This document shows, in pieces, positions 63,641 to 64,000 of a stretch of 64,000 nt of DNA (position 1 is its first letter; each line of letters begins with the position of its first letter). The stretch is from Polytrichum commune (taxonomy: Eukaryota > Streptophyta > Polytrichopsida > Polytrichales > Polytrichaceae). The stretch is taken from contig OX485809.1 in the NCBI GenBank assembly GCA_950295325.1, forward strand, positions 9,736,001 through 9,800,000, written 5' to 3'. The translations under genes and the position numbers were made by a program. The notes under the pieces were generated by a model. It searched no databases. It saw nothing but the letters and a program-made list of their open reading frames with translations, and had not been told where the DNA came from.

Positions 63641-64000
63641 ATGTGATGTATATCCCCGATGCAGGGTTTAGGTTACACTACTTATCCATCTTCATCCTAG
63701 AGCAGGAAATGTAGTACCCTATGGATGGCATTGCTTAGATGTTATTTTTTCACAATTAAATACTAGTCACTCTTAGTTATCTAGTAGCAGGAAAATTGTG
63801 TCTTGGCTCCTTGTATTTGGTAATTAACCTGCTAAGCCTTTGCTTGCAACTGTGCCTGAAGTATCGGGTCCTGTAAGATTTTGTGATAAGGTTGTATTGC
63901 TTTGTCTGACTTGAGCACTCTGCATAATGACTATTCAACTTCTGGTAGTCCAACTAGGTTCTGTAACTGCCAGTTGGTCCTCAAACGTTGTTCTGTTCTG
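63641..64000. other. unassigned right edge
   Basis: No exon, repeat or element was recognised up to the window end. Confidence 0.5.

Overview
The window is nuclear DNA of a land plant. It contains one intact, intron-rich plant gene for the plastid HSP90 chaperone, Arabidopsis-type telomere units (CCCTAAA), and a dense mix of Ty3, Ty1, CACTA, Mutator-like, TA-target and foldback transposons. A degenerate DUF3504/Crypton-like recombinase is also present. Lack of any close match I could recall to flowering-plant sequence makes a bryophyte, lycophyte or fern my guess; that is inference only.

Layout. 1-5300: gene-free, with foldbacks and worn miniature elements. 5306-9770: a 596-bp TIR element, a decayed tyrosine-recombinase gene on the minus strand and a near-perfect foldback. 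10162-13480: two Mutator-like non-autonomous elements; the second carries a nested 752-bp element with a 4-bp target duplication, and an empty copy of its target site survives at 59.5 kb. 13819-15820: a 78-bp perfect palindrome, a TA-target element with a transposase-tail-like ORF, and a MITE. 16178-18050: a decayed CACTA transposon (DUF4216, DUF4218, Tnp2-like). 18-28 kb: no recognised gene; local duplications, a miRNA-like foldback and a second copy of the 4-bp-TSD element carrying telomere repeats.

28192-37606 (minus): chloroplast HSP90 (HSP90C/HSP90.5 type), 20 exons, all GT-AG, 816 codons, no break. A 516-bp MITE lies about 340 bp upstream of its start codon.

38985-50026 (plus): a young Ty3-type LTR retrotransposon, the main item of the window. 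Besides gag, protease, RT, RNase H and integrase it encodes a complete-looking DNMT3-like cytosine-5 DNA methyltransferase between protease and RT, and a PHD finger downstream of integrase. The 419-bp terminal repeats differ at only 2 positions, yet the pol frame has four in-frame stops and one frameshift; one stop (UAG CAA UCA) matches a known readthrough context. The 3' end is duplicated around the terminal repeat and the flanks carry a 56-bp duplication, which suggests integrase-independent insertion of a rearranged cDNA.

50.1-58 kb: decayed Ty1/copia, an 11-unit minisatellite, and a chromodomain-bearing Ty3 chromovirus broken into inverted pieces. 58-62.4 kb: old repeats and a TA-target MITE. 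62.4-64 kb: a possible 5' untranslated exon of a gene running out of the window, followed by a tandem duplication of about 490 bp.
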